From assembly GCF_003612555.1 (NCBI RefSeq), contig NZ_RAZF01000005.1:62001-126000 (forward strand): a DNA stretch of 64,000 nt. The letters are read 5' to 3'. A model generated the notes under the pieces. That model saw only the letters and a program-made list of their open reading frames with translations. It did not search any database and had not been told where the DNA came from. Every line of letters starts with the position of its first letter. Position 1 is the stretch's first letter. This DNA is from Acutalibacter sp. 1XD8-33 (lineage in GTDB: Bacteria > Bacillota > Clostridia > Oscillospirales > Acutalibacteraceae). Position numbers and translations under genes: made by a program. Shown in pieces: positions 18,245-26,663 of this stretch.

Positions 18245-18660
18245 ATGGCCTCCGGCGGCTCAGGGGCGTTGGGTCTCAGCTGCCGCTTCGGTCGGCGACG
18301 GGAAATCGCCACTGGCGATTTCCCGTCGCCCCCTAAAAACCCCGCAGCCTTTGAGAAAGGCAAGACTTCGTGAAACGAAGTCTACGAAACATTTTGCCCT
18401 GGTTAGTTTTATCGCACTCAGCTGGCCAGCGTAAAAGTTTTGCTCGAGCTTTTTCAAAAGCTCGCAGGGTGTGGGACGGAGTCCCACGGTCTTGCCCTTG
18501 ACCTTAACGCCTGAGAAGCGCATTTTTTGCGGGGTGAATTGGTAGGCGAAGCCTGCCAAGAGGGGTGCTTTTTGCAAGAATAAAAAGCACCCCTGGAAAC
18601 CGGAACCAGCCGCCCCGCGGGCCGAGAGCCAGCCCAACGCGCTATGCCCGGGGCGCGTCT
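18245..18660. repeat. Mosaic intergenic repeat block, 18 kb copy
   Basis: Opens with GGCCTCCGGCGGC; then a near-perfect hairpin GGGAAATCGCCACTGGCGATTT, CGACGGGAAATCG and CCCCCTAAA; the CCTTTGAGAAAGGC and ACTTCGTGAAACGAAGT hairpins; TGCCCTGGTTAG; TTTTTCAAAAGCTCGCAGGG; GGGACGGAGTCCC; GAGAAGCGCATTTTTT; GGTGCTTTTTGC...AAAAAGCACC; and an end GGAACCAGCCG. The order matches 46.7, 48.3 and (reversed) 60.8 kb. No gene is supported here. Confidence 0.85.
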
Positions 18661-18718
18661 CAAAACCTGTCATATCCTGGTTAACATAAATTTACAATGG
18701 ACAATAAGGGACTATTCT

Positions 18719-19936
18719 ATGCTCAATAGCATTTTTAAATCGGTTTTTGATTACCTGAAAAAGGCAGACATCATCCTCTGGCTGTTGCTGGCGGCGATTT
18801 CCGCCTATAGTTTGGTGCTGCTAAAAAGTGTATCCCGGGCTACCCCCGCGGACTATTTCCGGGCCCAGCTGTTCCCCTTGGCTCTTGGGTTGTTGGGGGC
18901 CGTCATCATCAGTACCATGGACTATGCGGAGATCTCCAATTTCTGGTACCTCATAGAGGGCTTCTGCATCTTCTTGATGATATTCACCCTGTTCTTCGGA
19001 GAGCGGATTCAAGGTTCGGGAGGCGTGGACGCCCGGGCCTGGATCCAAATCGGCGGGCGCACCTTCCAGTCCTCGGAGCTGGTGAAGATCGCCTTCATGG
19101 TCACCTACGCCAAACACCTGGACGTGCTGAACAAGCGCGGCAGCATCAACAACCCCGTCCAGGTGGTCCTTCTGGGGCTGCACGCCCTGCTCTATGTCTT
19201 TCTCTGCCAGCAGCAGGGCGATATGGGCGCTGCCATTGTGTTCTTCGCCATGTTTATCACCATGAGCCTATCCGGCGGGGTCAGGCTGCGGTATTTCGCC
19301 ATTCTGCTGGCGCTTATTATGATAGCTTTGCCCATTGCCTGGCGCTTTTTCATCCCGGACTACCAAAAACAGCGGTTTGTCGCTGTGTTTAACCTGGATA
19401 CCGATCCGGACGTAAAAATGGGCAGCGGACACCAGCAGTATCAGGGACGAATCTCCATCGGCAGCGGAAAATGGAAGGGCCAAGGGCTGTTCCAAGGCTC
19501 TCGAGTGGCCAGCAACGTGGTGCCCTTCCAGCAGAGCGACTACATTTTCTCCGTGGCGGGAGAGGAGCTTGGATTTTTGGGATGCTCTCTAATCATTCTG
19601 CTCCTGCTGCTGTTTATGATAAAGGTGCTTCATGTGGCGGGTAGCTCCCGGGACGAGCTGGGCCGGTATATCTGCTTCGGCTTTTTCGGGATGATCGCCC
19701 TGCAGGCCGTGTGGAATATCGGCATGTGTCTGGCCCTGCTGCCTGTTATGGGGATTACCCTGCCCTTTTTCAGCGCCGGCGGATCCTCCTCCATGTGCCT
19801 GTATCTGGGCTTCGGGCTGGTACAGAGCGTACACATGCGCCGAAAGGAGATCGACGGGCTGCACCTTCAGAGGCGAACGCCCCTGCGCTTCTCCTATAAG
19901 CAGATGAAGCGGGCAAGGGAAATCAAAAAATTGTAG
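18719..19936 (+). CDS. rodA: FtsW/RodA/SpoVE family peptidoglycan glycosyltransferase
   Basis: SEDS family membrane enzyme polymerising lipid II in wall elongation, division or sporulation. About 10 membrane segments; WIQIGGRTFQSSELVKIAF is the SEDS hallmark (catalytic-site Asp lies later in the family), with AGEELGFLG and a C-terminal GITLPFFSAGGSS. 405 residues. ATG at 18719 follows AAGGGA; the longer upstream reading enters the repeat. RodA versus FtsW or SpoVE assignment is uncertain without a tree. Confidence 0.88.
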   Translation: MLNSIFKSVFDYLKKADIILWLLLAAISAYSLVLLKSVSRATPADYFRAQLFPLALGLLGAVIISTMDYAEISNFWYLIEGFCIFLMIFTLFFGERIQGSGGVDARAWIQIGGRTFQSSELVKIAFMVTYAKHLDVLNKRGSINNPVQVVLLGLHALLYVFLCQQQGDMGAAIVFFAMFITMSLSGGVRLRYFAILLALIMIALPIAWRFFIPDYQKQRFVAVFNLDTDPDVKMGSGHQQYQGRISIGSGKWKGQGLFQGSRVASNVVPFQQSDYIFSVAGEELGFLGCSLIILLLLLFMIKVLHVAGSSRDELGRYICFGFFGMIALQAVWNIGMCLALLPVMGITLPFFSAGGSSSMCLYLGFGLVQSVHMRRKEIDGLHLQRRTPLRFSYKQMKRAREIKKL

Positions 19937-19979
19937 CAAGGAGAATTGCCTTATGATATTACCGCTCTGTATTCGCTTC

Positions 19980-20053
19980 GCGCCATGCAAGGTTTGAGGA
20001 CGGTGCATGGCGCATAGGAGGATCGGCGTTTTCTAAGGACCTGTGTTCACAGC
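19980..20053. repeat. Hairpin plus terminal-repeat remnant between rodA and MFS gene
   Basis: GCGCCATGC (19980-19988) pairs perfectly with GCATGGCGC (20005-20013). Nearby GGACCTGTGTTCACAGCC (about 20036-20053) resembles the inner end of the element at 41726-41830, suggesting a decayed relative. Confidence 0.5.
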
Positions 20054-20118
20054 CTATAAATGCCGCCAGTCCTCAGACTTTGCCTTTTGACCCAAAACAT
20101 CAAAGGAGCGAAGTCAAA

Positions 20119-21399
20119 GTGAAAAAAGAATATATCCACTTAAGACCCTATCTCCTCTTATGGGGCACGCAGTCTCTGTCCGGCCTGGGCAGCGCGATGA
20201 CCAATTTCGCATTGGTTATCTGGTTGTATCAAAGAAGCGGTTCCGCCCTGGAAACCGCCCTGCTGTCCATTTGCAGCTACGCCCCCTATGTATTAACCAG
20301 CATTTTCGCCGGGGCCCTCAGCGACCGCTGGAACAAAAAGCGCACCATGCTGGCCTGCGACTCCCTCGCGGCTCTGTGTACTATCCTGGTGCTGGCGCTG
20401 CTGAAAGCGGGCCGTCTGGAGCCCTGGCATATGTACCTGCTCAACGGGGTAAACGGACTGATGAACACCGTGCAGCAGCCCGCCGGCGATGTGGCCGCAA
20501 CCCTGCTGACTCCCAAGGAATATTACCAAAAGACCAGCGGCCTGCGGTCCCTTTCCCAGTCGCTGATTACCATTTTAACGCCGGCAATCGCCACGGCTCT
20601 GTTTTCCTTCTCCGGCATGGATCTGGTGATCGCTGTAGATCTGTGTACCTTTGCCATTGCCTTCTGCGCCCTGGCCTTCTTCATCTCCATCCCCGAGCCT
20701 CCTCAAAAGGAGAAAGCCCAGGAGAAGCTGCTGTCCTCTGCCAGGGCAGGACTGCGGTGGCTGCAAAAGAACCCTCTGATTTTGCACCTGATTCTGTTTC
20801 TGGCCTGTATCAATCTGGTTGCTTCCGCCTTCAACGCCACCCTCCCGGCTTTCATTCTGCCCCGGGAAAACGGCGGAGAAACCATTTTGGGCCTGGTAAA
20901 CGCCTTTGAGGGCATCGCCGCCTTGGCAGGCAGCGTAACGGCCACTCTTCTGCCCAAGCCGAAGAACCGGATTCGGGTGATCTGCCTATCTCTGATAGTT
21001 TCCATGAGCACAGAAAACTTCCTGCTGGCCTTTGGCCGGTCGCCTTGGATCTGGTGCCTGGGCAGTATTCTGGGGTGGCTGAGCATCCCTTTGATGAACG
21101 CCAATCTGGACGTGGTCTTTCGCAGCTCCATCCCTACGGAAATGCAGGGCAGGGTCTACTCCTGCCGGAATACCCTGCAATTCTTCACCATCCCCCTGGG
21201 CTACTTTCTGGGGGGCCTGTTGGTGGACCGAGTTTTCGAGCCTTTTCTGTCGGTCCATCCCTCCGGTCTGCCCGCGCTACTTTTCGGCTCCGGTAAGGGC
21301 GCCGGCGCGGCGGCGATGCTATTCGTCTTAGGAATCTCCGGGGTACTCGTGTGCGCGGTTTTCCGGCACATTTTGAAAGACTATACTTTTCTAGAATAA
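20119..21399 (+). CDS. MFS transporter
   Basis: A 12-segment major facilitator, about 426 residues. The cytoplasmic loop motif A reads GALSDRWNKKRT and substrate-exporter-like TM5 is present; the architecture resembles macrolide/drug exporters (MefA-like), but substrate is inferred only. GTG at 20119 is preceded by AAAGGAG; an upstream TTG at 20080 lacks a ribosome site. Stands alone on the plus strand, with a mosaic repeat just downstream. Confidence 0.87.
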   Translation: MKKEYIHLRPYLLLWGTQSLSGLGSAMTNFALVIWLYQRSGSALETALLSICSYAPYVLTSIFAGALSDRWNKKRTMLACDSLAALCTILVLALLKAGRLEPWHMYLLNGVNGLMNTVQQPAGDVAATLLTPKEYYQKTSGLRSLSQSLITILTPAIATALFSFSGMDLVIAVDLCTFAIAFCALAFFISIPEPPQKEKAQEKLLSSARAGLRWLQKNPLILHLILFLACINLVASAFNATLPAFILPRENGGETILGLVNAFEGIAALAGSVTATLLPKPKNRIRVICLSLIVSMSTENFLLAFGRSPWIWCLGSILGWLSIPLMNANLDVVFRSSIPTEMQGRVYSCRNTLQFFTIPLGYFLGGLLVDRVFEPFLSVHPSGLPALLFGSGKGAGAAAMLFVLGISGVLVCAVFRHILKDYTFLE

Positions 21400-21765
21400 T
21401 ACTGTGTGGCCTCCGCCGCAAAGGATGCGGCTACGGCAAGATCGTGGGACTCCGGTCTCGCCTAGTCTCGTCTGCCCACTCGGTCAGTTCGCAGCGTTAT
21501 CTGCAATACTTGGCTTTGCCAAGTATCCGGCAGAACGCTCACCCCACACCCTGCGAGCTTTTGAAAAAAGCTAAGACTTCGCAGAGCGAAGTCTACAAAA
21601 CTTTTACCCTGGTTAGCTTGTGAAAAACATCAAAATGTTCACGACGAATGAAATGAGGAGTCACAGTAAAAGTTTCGTCAACCTTTTCAAAGGTTGCGGT
21701 GGTTTGGAGACAGAGTCTCCAAGGTCTTAAAAAGTATACTTTTAAGGTTTTTGACGATGGGCAGC
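21400..21765. repeat. Mosaic intergenic repeat, 21 kb copy
   Basis: Contains AATACTGTGTGGCCTCCG (shared with 24702-24720), TCGTCTGCCCACTCGGTCAG, TACTTGGCTTTGCCAAGTA, CTCACCCCACACCCTGCGAG, TTTTGAAAAAAGCTAAGACTTCG, ACTTTTACCCTGGTTAGC (near 21600) and hairpin AACCTTTTCAAAGGTT. Adjoining TlpA start at 21804; no gene in it. Confidence 0.8.
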
Positions 21766-21803
21766 GGCGCTGTCACATTTCTCAAGAAAAGGATGGTATT
21801 TCT

Positions 21804-22352
21804 ATGCGGCTCAAAAGAATCTTTTCCCTGGGGCTGGCGGTTATCCTGAGCCTCACCCTGCTGGCCGGATGTTCCGAGGACAGCTCACTGAACTCCTTCT
21901 CTACCAATACGTTGGACGGCGGCACATTCACCCAAGAGGATATCAAGGCCAAGGACGTGACCGTCATCAACTTCTGGGGAACCTTCTGCGGCCCCTGCCG
22001 GGCTGAGATGCCTGACCTGGCGGCATATGCCAAAGCCCTGCCGGAAAATGTGCAGCTGGTTACCGTCTGCGTCGATTCCATAGGCAATACGGAAAGCGCC
22101 AAGGAAATTCTCCAGGAAGCCGGTTTTGAGGGCGTTACGCTGCTGGTGGAGAAAACCAGCTCGGAGGATTTTCTGGCCCTCTGCGCGTCTGTACAGGCTG
22201 TGCCCACCACGATTTTTATGGATCGCAAGGGAAATATTATGGGAGATGCCCTGATAGGGAGACAGAAAGACCTGGCGGAGAGCTTTACCAAAGGCGTGAA
22301 CGCTGTGCTCAAAAGCAGTGGAAAGGCGGAGATCACCGTTGAAGTCCAATAG
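21804..22352 (+). CDS. TlpA-like thioredoxin-fold lipoprotein
   Basis: Exported thiol-disulfide oxidoreductase. Signal peptide with lipobox LLAGC (Cys23) and thioredoxin-like domain with active site FCGPC (Cys62/Cys65), preceded by NFWGT; cis-Pro region VPTT. 182 residues, anchored to the outer membrane face by lipid. Followed within the same transcript by a CXXC micro-protein, a NapH-like ferredoxin and two ChrA proteins. Electron supply from the ferredoxin partner is an inference. Confidence 0.88.
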   Translation: MRLKRIFSLGLAVILSLTLLAGCSEDSSLNSFSTNTLDGGTFTQEDIKAKDVTVINFWGTFCGPCRAEMPDLAAYAKALPENVQLVTVCVDSIGNTESAKEILQEAGFEGVTLLVEKTSSEDFLALCASVQAVPTTIFMDRKGNIMGDALIGRQKDLAESFTKGVNAVLKSSGKAEITVEVQ

Positions 22353-22491
22353 AAAATTTCCGCTGCTTCTGCGCTTTAGCGTGTTAGTCCTTTCTGTGGC
22401 GCTCATTGGAATCGGACTCTGGAGGCGGGAGCCTCTGGAAGTCCTTCAAAAGGCGGTGACGATATGTCTGGAATGCATCGGAATCGGGTGA
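22339..22491 (+). CDS. 50-residue CXXC membrane micro-protein (CD1871A-like)
   Basis: A short reading frame missed by length-limited calling. TTG at 22339 follows GGAG by 7 bases; stop at 22489-22491. Predicted product MKSNRKFPLLLRFSV... has one hydrophobic helix (about residues 8-25) and a C-terminal CLEC (CXXC) motif ending in IGIG. It overlaps the TlpA gene end by 14 bases and the NapH-like gene start by 28 bases, so it is translationally embedded between them. It resembles the family called CD1871A-type in clostridia, located in the same neighbourhood; assignment is from memory and context, not a search. Confidence 0.72.
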   Translation: MKSNRKFPLLLRFSVLVLSVALIGIGLWRREPLEVLQKAVTICLECIGIG

Positions 22492-23366
22492 AAAAAGGCC
22501 GGCTCTCTTTTCAGCGGACCATGCAGCTGTTTGCCGCCGCCCTGTTTAACGGGTATGCCCTGGGGTTTGGAAAGGGAAAAATTTTCACTGGACCCAGCAA
22601 GTCTCTCTGCGTCCCCGTGCTCAACTGTTACTCCTGCCCCGGGGCTCTGGGGGCCTGTCCTATTGGCTCTCTTCAGGCGGCATTGGGCGGCGCAAACCGG
22701 CGCTTCCCTTTCTACATCGCTGGCACACTCCTGCTTTTCGGAGTCTTGCTGGGTCGGGCTGTCTGCGGTCTCTTATGCCCCTTTGGTCTGATCCAGGACT
22801 TGCTCCACAAAATCCCCGTGCCCAAAATCTCCATACCCAAAAAGTGGGACCGTCCTGCCCGGTATCTGAAATATGTCGTTCTCTTCGGGATGGTCCTGTT
22901 GCTCCCGGCCTTAGCGGTCACGGAAACCAGCGTGGGTACTCCTTTTTTCTGCAAGTATCTCTGCCCAGCCGGAACCCTGGAGGGCGGAATCCCCCTTCTC
23001 CTGTCCAATCCCCTGCTCCGCCAGGCGGCCGGACTGCTGTTCAGCTGGAAACTGCTTGTGTTGGGAATCATCCTAGCCGCCTCCGCCCTTATACACCGTC
23101 CATTTTGCAAATATCTCTGTCCACTGGGGGCTCTTTATTCTCTGTTCCACCGGTTCAGCTTCTATCAGATGCATCTGGACAAAAATAAATGCGTTGACTG
23201 CAAGGCGTGCGAACAAGCCTGCCCCATGAACGTGGAGATCACAAAAACCATCCAAAGCCCGGAATGCATCCGCTGCGGAAAATGCAAATCCGTCTGCCCC
23301 CACAAGGCCATTTCTTCCGGTTTTGCCTTGGACAGGAACCGGCCGGATTCTGGAGGAAACCCATGA
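22464..23366 (+). CDS. 4Fe-4S membrane ferredoxin, NapH/YccM-like
   Basis: About 300 residues with membrane segments and iron-sulfur motifs: CYSCPGALGACPIGS near residue 50, CPFG, CKYLCPAG, CKYLCPLG (NapH-type CX3CP), and two C-terminal 4Fe-4S ferredoxin motifs CVDCKACEQACP and CIRCGKCKSVCP. The family moves electrons from quinol or cytoplasmic donors across the membrane. Here it probably supplies electrons to the TlpA/CXXC pair (inference). ATG overlaps the micro-protein; its stop overlaps the chrA start (ATGA). Confidence 0.9.
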   Translation: MSGMHRNRVKKGRLSFQRTMQLFAAALFNGYALGFGKGKIFTGPSKSLCVPVLNCYSCPGALGACPIGSLQAALGGANRRFPFYIAGTLLLFGVLLGRAVCGLLCPFGLIQDLLHKIPVPKISIPKKWDRPARYLKYVVLFGMVLLLPALAVTETSVGTPFFCKYLCPAGTLEGGIPLLLSNPLLRQAAGLLFSWKLLVLGIILAASALIHRPFCKYLCPLGALYSLFHRFSFYQMHLDKNKCVDCKACEQACPMNVEITKTIQSPECIRCGKCKSVCPHKAISSGFALDRNRPDSGGNP

Positions 23367-23920
23367 AGCTGCTTCTGGAACTCTTTCTCACTTTTGCGAA
23401 GATCGGTCTGTTTACCTTTGGCGGAGGTTACGCCATGATCTCCGTGGTGGAGGACAACTGCGTCGAGAGGAAAAAGTGGATCACCCACGAGGAGATGCTG
23501 AATATGACCGTAGTCGCGGAGTCTACTCCCGGGCCCATTGCCATCAACGCGGCCACCTATGTGGGATTCCAACGGGCGGGCGTGCCCGGCGCCGCGGCCG
23601 CCACCATCGGCGTGGTACTTCCCTCCTTTGTAATTATCTACGCCGTCTCCCTGTTTCTGGACCGCTTTCTAGAGCTGGCCATTATTGCCAACGCGTTTCA
23701 GGGAATCAAGGTGGGGGTTGGTATCCTGATCTTCAGAACCGGGCTGAATATGGCGAAAAAGCTGCGGCGAGAGCCTCTTCCTATGGTTATCTTCCTCTGC
23801 GCTTTTCTGTGTCTGCTGGCAATCGAGATTTTTTCCCTGCGCTTCTCCTCCATCGCCCTGCTGTTGATCGCGGCGGTGGTGAGTTTGGCGGTATTCTTAT
23901 GGAAAGGCGGCGGCAGATGA
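23363..23920 (+). CDS. Chromate transporter-like half protein, N-terminal type
   Basis: 185-residue half of the CHR family, with GLFTFGGGYAMI near residue 15 and ESTPGPIAINAATYVG near residue 60. Full ChrA is a two-domain fusion; this and the next gene encode the halves separately and must form a heterodimer. ATG at 23363 overlaps the ferredoxin stop. Role in chromate, sulfate or thiol transport is not known from sequence; in this operon a redox-linked anion role is plausible. Confidence 0.88.
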   Translation: MKLLLELFLTFAKIGLFTFGGGYAMISVVEDNCVERKKWITHEEMLNMTVVAESTPGPIAINAATYVGFQRAGVPGAAAATIGVVLPSFVIIYAVSLFLDRFLELAIIANAFQGIKVGVGILIFRTGLNMAKKLRREPLPMVIFLCAFLCLLAIEIFSLRFSSIALLLIAAVVSLAVFLWKGGGR

Positions 23921-24471
23921 TTTATTTAGAGTTGTTTTTCGGCTTTCTCAAGGTAGGATGCTTTTCCTTTGGCGGCGCTTACGGGGCAATCCCTCTTATC
24001 CGGGACGTGGTCCTGGATTACGGCTGGATGACCGACGAACAGCTGACATACATGATCGCGGTAAGCGAATCCACCCCTGGCCCGATTATGGTGAATCTGG
24101 CTTCTTATGCCGGTTTCACACAGGCAGGAATTCTTGGCGGTTTGGTGTCCACTCTTGCTGTAATTCTTCCCGCATTTTTCATCATTCTGTTGATCTCCTC
24201 TCTGCTTAAGACTTTCATGAAAAATCCCTTTGTCCAGGCTGCCTTTCAGGGCTTGATCCCCTGCATCACCGGCATCATTCTGGCCACGGGCGGATATATG
24301 ATCTTGGAGCATGCTCTGCCTCAGTGGAGGCCGGACCTTCCGGCCATTGCCCTCGCCCTGCTGCTCACGGCCATCTTGATCCTCGCGAAAAAATTCTGGA
24401 AAAAGCGGGTTTCCCCTATCTCCCTTATTGGCATTTCCGCAGTGCTGGGCATTATCGTATATGGATGGTAA
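23917..24471 (+). CDS. Chromate transporter-like half protein, second half
   Basis: 184 residues, CHR family half with CFSFGGAYGAIPLI and ESTPGPIMVNLASYAG. ATGA overlap with the first half (23917-23920). Last gene of the five-gene coupled operon that starts at 21804. The two halves carry the same FGG and STPGP motifs, a sign of ancient duplication. Confidence 0.88.
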   Translation: MIYLELFFGFLKVGCFSFGGAYGAIPLIRDVVLDYGWMTDEQLTYMIAVSESTPGPIMVNLASYAGFTQAGILGGLVSTLAVILPAFFIILLISSLLKTFMKNPFVQAAFQGLIPCITGIILATGGYMILEHALPQWRPDLPAIALALLLTAILILAKKFWKKRVSPISLIGISAVLGIIVYGW

Positions 24472-24490
24472 CCGAGCCATTTGATAGGTA

Positions 24491-24548
24491 TTATAGTTGA
24501 GGCTGTTTAAAAGAGGGAGAATGTCCTTTTTGAACTGCCTTAACTCTA
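24491..24548. repeat. GTTAACGC-family palindrome, 24 kb copy
   Basis: TATAGTTGAGGCTGTTTAAAAGAGGG...TTGAACTGCCTTAACTC resembles the outer arms of the element at 51731-51865. Decayed copy. Confidence 0.5.
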
Positions 24549-24593
24549 GAGCGCGGCGGAAGCCGTTGGTCCCGTAGCCGCAGGGAGAGCATA

Positions 24594-24627
24594 AACCGGA
24601 AGCTGGACAAAAATCCAGCCTCCGGTT
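24594..24627 (+). terminator. Hairpin after the redox operon
   Basis: AACCGGAAGCTGGA pairs with TCCAGCCTCCGGTT around CAAAAA (one bulge-like mismatch each side). The following CTTCTCTT is only moderately T-rich, so it could be a terminator or an mRNA end stabiliser. Confidence 0.45.
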
Positions 24628-24694
24628 CTTCTCTTAGATGATACGGAGCGACCTTTGCCGCGAACATATTTTCAAAAGGGATGCTTTTCAAGAG

Positions 24695-25035
24695 TAATAC
24701 TGTGTAGCCTCCGTCACCACAGAAGAGTTCGCGAGCGAACTCTCGGCGGCTCCGGCAGGAGGGGATTCGAGTCTCGCCTGCGCGCATTTTTGAAGTGGTG
24801 AATAACAGTGAATCCTCGTTTCACTCGGTTAACTGTTGCTTCGCAAAACATCGGCAAGAGGAAACGGAGAGTTCATCTCGTAAAACGAGATGAATCTCTT
24901 TTGCAACTGAAAAAAAGTTTCCTAGTCCCGGGGCCAGCCAGCTCTGGGCACAGTATCTCAGCTCAAAGTTCCCGTCCGGCTGTGTGCCTGTCACCAAGCT
25001 GCCCCGCGCGCCGCCGCCCCCCTATACAAACTCTT
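24695..25035. repeat. Mosaic intergenic repeat block, 24-25 kb copy
   Basis: Contains AATACTGTGTAGCCTCCG, GAGTTCGCGAGCGAACTC, then a tail (24786-24960) closely matching 13611-13780: GGAGAGTTCATCTCG...GAGATGAATCTCTTTTGC, AAAAAGTTTCCTAGTCCCGG and CCAGCCAGCTCTGGGCACAG, and ends GCCCCGCGCGCCGCC. The remaining 24.5-25.27 kb gap shows no gene. Confidence 0.8.
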
Positions 25036-25229
25036 AAAACCTATACCATGAATACCATAGTTTTGCGCTTTTGTGCAGTATCCTTTGTAATGCGCGGTAA
25101 GAGCCTCTCTCAAAAAGGATAATAGGTTCGAGAGTGGTGGTGGAGCTTCCTTGCCGGCTTGGGCGGATCAGAACAATTCCAATATTTTTAACGAATTTTG
25201 CATTTTATCTAGAAAATTTCCTCGAGAAA

Positions 25230-25238
25230 TGATATAAT
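25230..25238 (+). promoter_or_regulatory. Extended -10 promoter of the cohesin-like gene
   Basis: TGATATAAT (TG at 25230, TATAAT 25233-25238), 36 bases before the gene at 25274. No good -35 at 17 bases, as expected for an extended -10 type. Confidence 0.6.
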
Positions 25239-25273
25239 ATTGGTAAAACGTTGCAGAGCTGGAGGGGAAGAAA

Positions 25274-26548
25274 ATGAAGAGGGCTTTAATAATTGGGATT
25301 TGGATGCTGGCGCTGCTGCTTTTTTTGCCGGTATCCGCCGGCGCGAAGGATCATCTGGGTTTCCGTGCGGAATTGAGCAGAGACCAGTGTTTCCAGGGAG
25401 AGACTGTGGACTTGACGTTGGACTACGACGGCAGCGTGGGAGAGGTTAGCGCGCTGGTGGCAGAGCTAGAATACGATGCCGGCTGTTGGGAACTTGTCCA
25501 TGGTGATGAGATTTCCGATGGGTATGTAAGTACAGTGACAGGGAACGGCTTCGTGCGCTGGATCTACTCCTTTAGCGAGGGAGAAAATCTCTTTCATAGC
25601 GGTGGGATGAAGTATACGTTTAAGGCCGTTGCGCCCGCCAGCGGCGGGAATTTTAAGCTGGATCTGAGCCAGGGAGCCACGGCGGATGGGCGCATATTTG
25701 ATCCCGAGGATTTTATCTTGCCGGTGGAGGTTTTAACGCCGCCCGACAGTTTGGCCGGGCTCCTGTCGCTTGCCCCTTCCAGTGGAACGCTGACGCCGGA
25801 TTTTTCCCCGGAAGTGGAGGCTTACCGGATCTCCGTGCCATATGAGGTGACAGAGATGCATTTTTCCGCCCGTACCTTATCAGGTGGAAGTTACCGGGTG
25901 AACCGGAAGAATCTGGGGGCGGGCGGCACGGAGACGGAATTTACCATTACGGTAACCGCGGAAGATGGCAAGACCAAAAGAGCATATACTGTGACCGTTT
26001 ACCGGGAGATGAAACCGGCTGTCACGCCTAAGCCTACTGCTACTCCAAAGCCCAGCGGAACACCCAAGCCTACAGCAACACCGAAACCCAGCAAGACGCC
26101 CAAGCCCACGGCAACGCCGAAACCCAGCCAGACGCCCAAGCCCACGGCAGCGCCGAAACCCAGCCAGACGCCCAAACCCACAGCCACCCCAAAGCCCAGC
26201 CAGACGCCCAAACCCACAGCTACCCCAAAGTCCAGTAAGACTCCCAAGCCCACGGCGACCCCAAAGCCTAGCCGGACTCCTAAGCCTACGGCTAGTCCGA
26301 CACCAAGGGAGCCTCCGGTGTATTTGGGAACGAGTCCGGAGCCGCCTGGCGACTCTGATTCGGAGCAGGGAAATGGATCGGGGCTTTTTCATGTGGTGGA
26401 GGGAGCACCTCAAAACTCCAGTCAGAATCTGTTTATCATAGGCATCAGCGCATTCTTCTTGACCGTTGGCATGATAGGAGGCAGAATTGCCGCAAAAATC
26501 CGCAGAGAGATCGGGCTCGGGCGGAAAGGGCCGAAAGATTCCAAGTAG
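25274..26548 (+). CDS. Secreted surface protein with cohesin-like and cadherin-like domains and Pro-Thr-Lys stalk
   Basis: 424 residues: signal peptide (1-24), a cohesin/Big-type beta-sandwich (about 30-155), a cadherin-like beta-sandwich with YTVTVYRE (about 165-245), an eight-unit [12 protein letters not shown] stalk (about 250-345), a low-complexity Ser/Gly linker and a C-terminal membrane helix ([15 protein letters not shown]...) followed by positive residues. No LPxTG seen. The stalk would hold the beta-domains off the wall. No homologous cellulosome dockerin was seen nearby; ligand unknown. Confidence 0.75.
   Translation: MKRALIIGIWMLALLLFLPVSAGAKDHLGFRAELSRDQCFQGETVDLTLDYDGSVGEVSALVAELEYDAGCWELVHGDEISDGYVSTVTGNGFVRWIYSFSEGENLFHSGGMKYTFKAVAPASGGNFKLDLSQGATADGRIFDPEDFILPVEVLTPPDSLAGLLSLAPSSGTLTPDFSPEVEAYRISVPYEVTEMHFSARTLSGGSYRVNRKNLGAGGTETEFTITVTAEDGKTKRAYTVTVYREMKPAVTPKPTATPKPSGTPKPTATPKPSKTPKPTATPKPSQTPKPTAAPKPSQTPKPTATPKPSQTPKPTATPKSSKTPKPTATPKPSRTPKPTASPTPREPPVYLGTSPEPPGDSDSEQGNGSGLFHVVEGAPQNSSQNLFIIGISAFFLTVGMIGGRIAAKIRREIGLGRKGPKDSK
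26024..26311 (+). repeat. Eight 36-bp in-frame tandem repeats ([12 protein letters not shown])
   Basis: Period is exactly 36 bp (12 codons) from 26024; units differ at the third and twelfth codon (Gly, Lys, Gln, Gln, Gln, Lys, Arg, Glu). The last unit is degenerate. Silent changes between copies show age rather than very recent expansion. Confidence 0.9.
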
Positions 26549-26559
26549 ATATGGTTATA

Positions 26560-26607
26560 GTTAACGCATTTGAAACGGGGTAAAACCTCTCTTTTCAAAT
26601 GTGGTTA
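26560..26607. repeat. GTTAACGC-family palindrome, 26 kb copy
   Basis: GTTAACGCATTTGAAA...TTTTCAAATGTGGTTAC: imperfect inverted repeat flanking a short core, ahead of the 26612 terminator. Resembles 51731-51865. Confidence 0.5.
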
Positions 26608-26611
26608 CAAT

Positions 26612-26646
26612 AAAAACTCCGTAAGTCCCATGCTTACGGAGTTTTT
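26612..26646. terminator. Bidirectional terminator between surface protein and icd
   Basis: AAAAACTCCGTAAG (26612-26625) pairs perfectly with CTTACGGAGTTTTT. A run of A on the left and T on the right makes it work for both converging genes. Confidence 0.9.
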
Positions 26647-26663
26647 ATCTTGGAAGGCAGTGA

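Noticed and set aside
26024-26311. 36-bp tandem periodicity resembling a CRISPR array
   Set aside because: Repeats are contiguous, in frame and encode a Pro/Thr/Lys stalk; there are no unique spacers and no cas genes.
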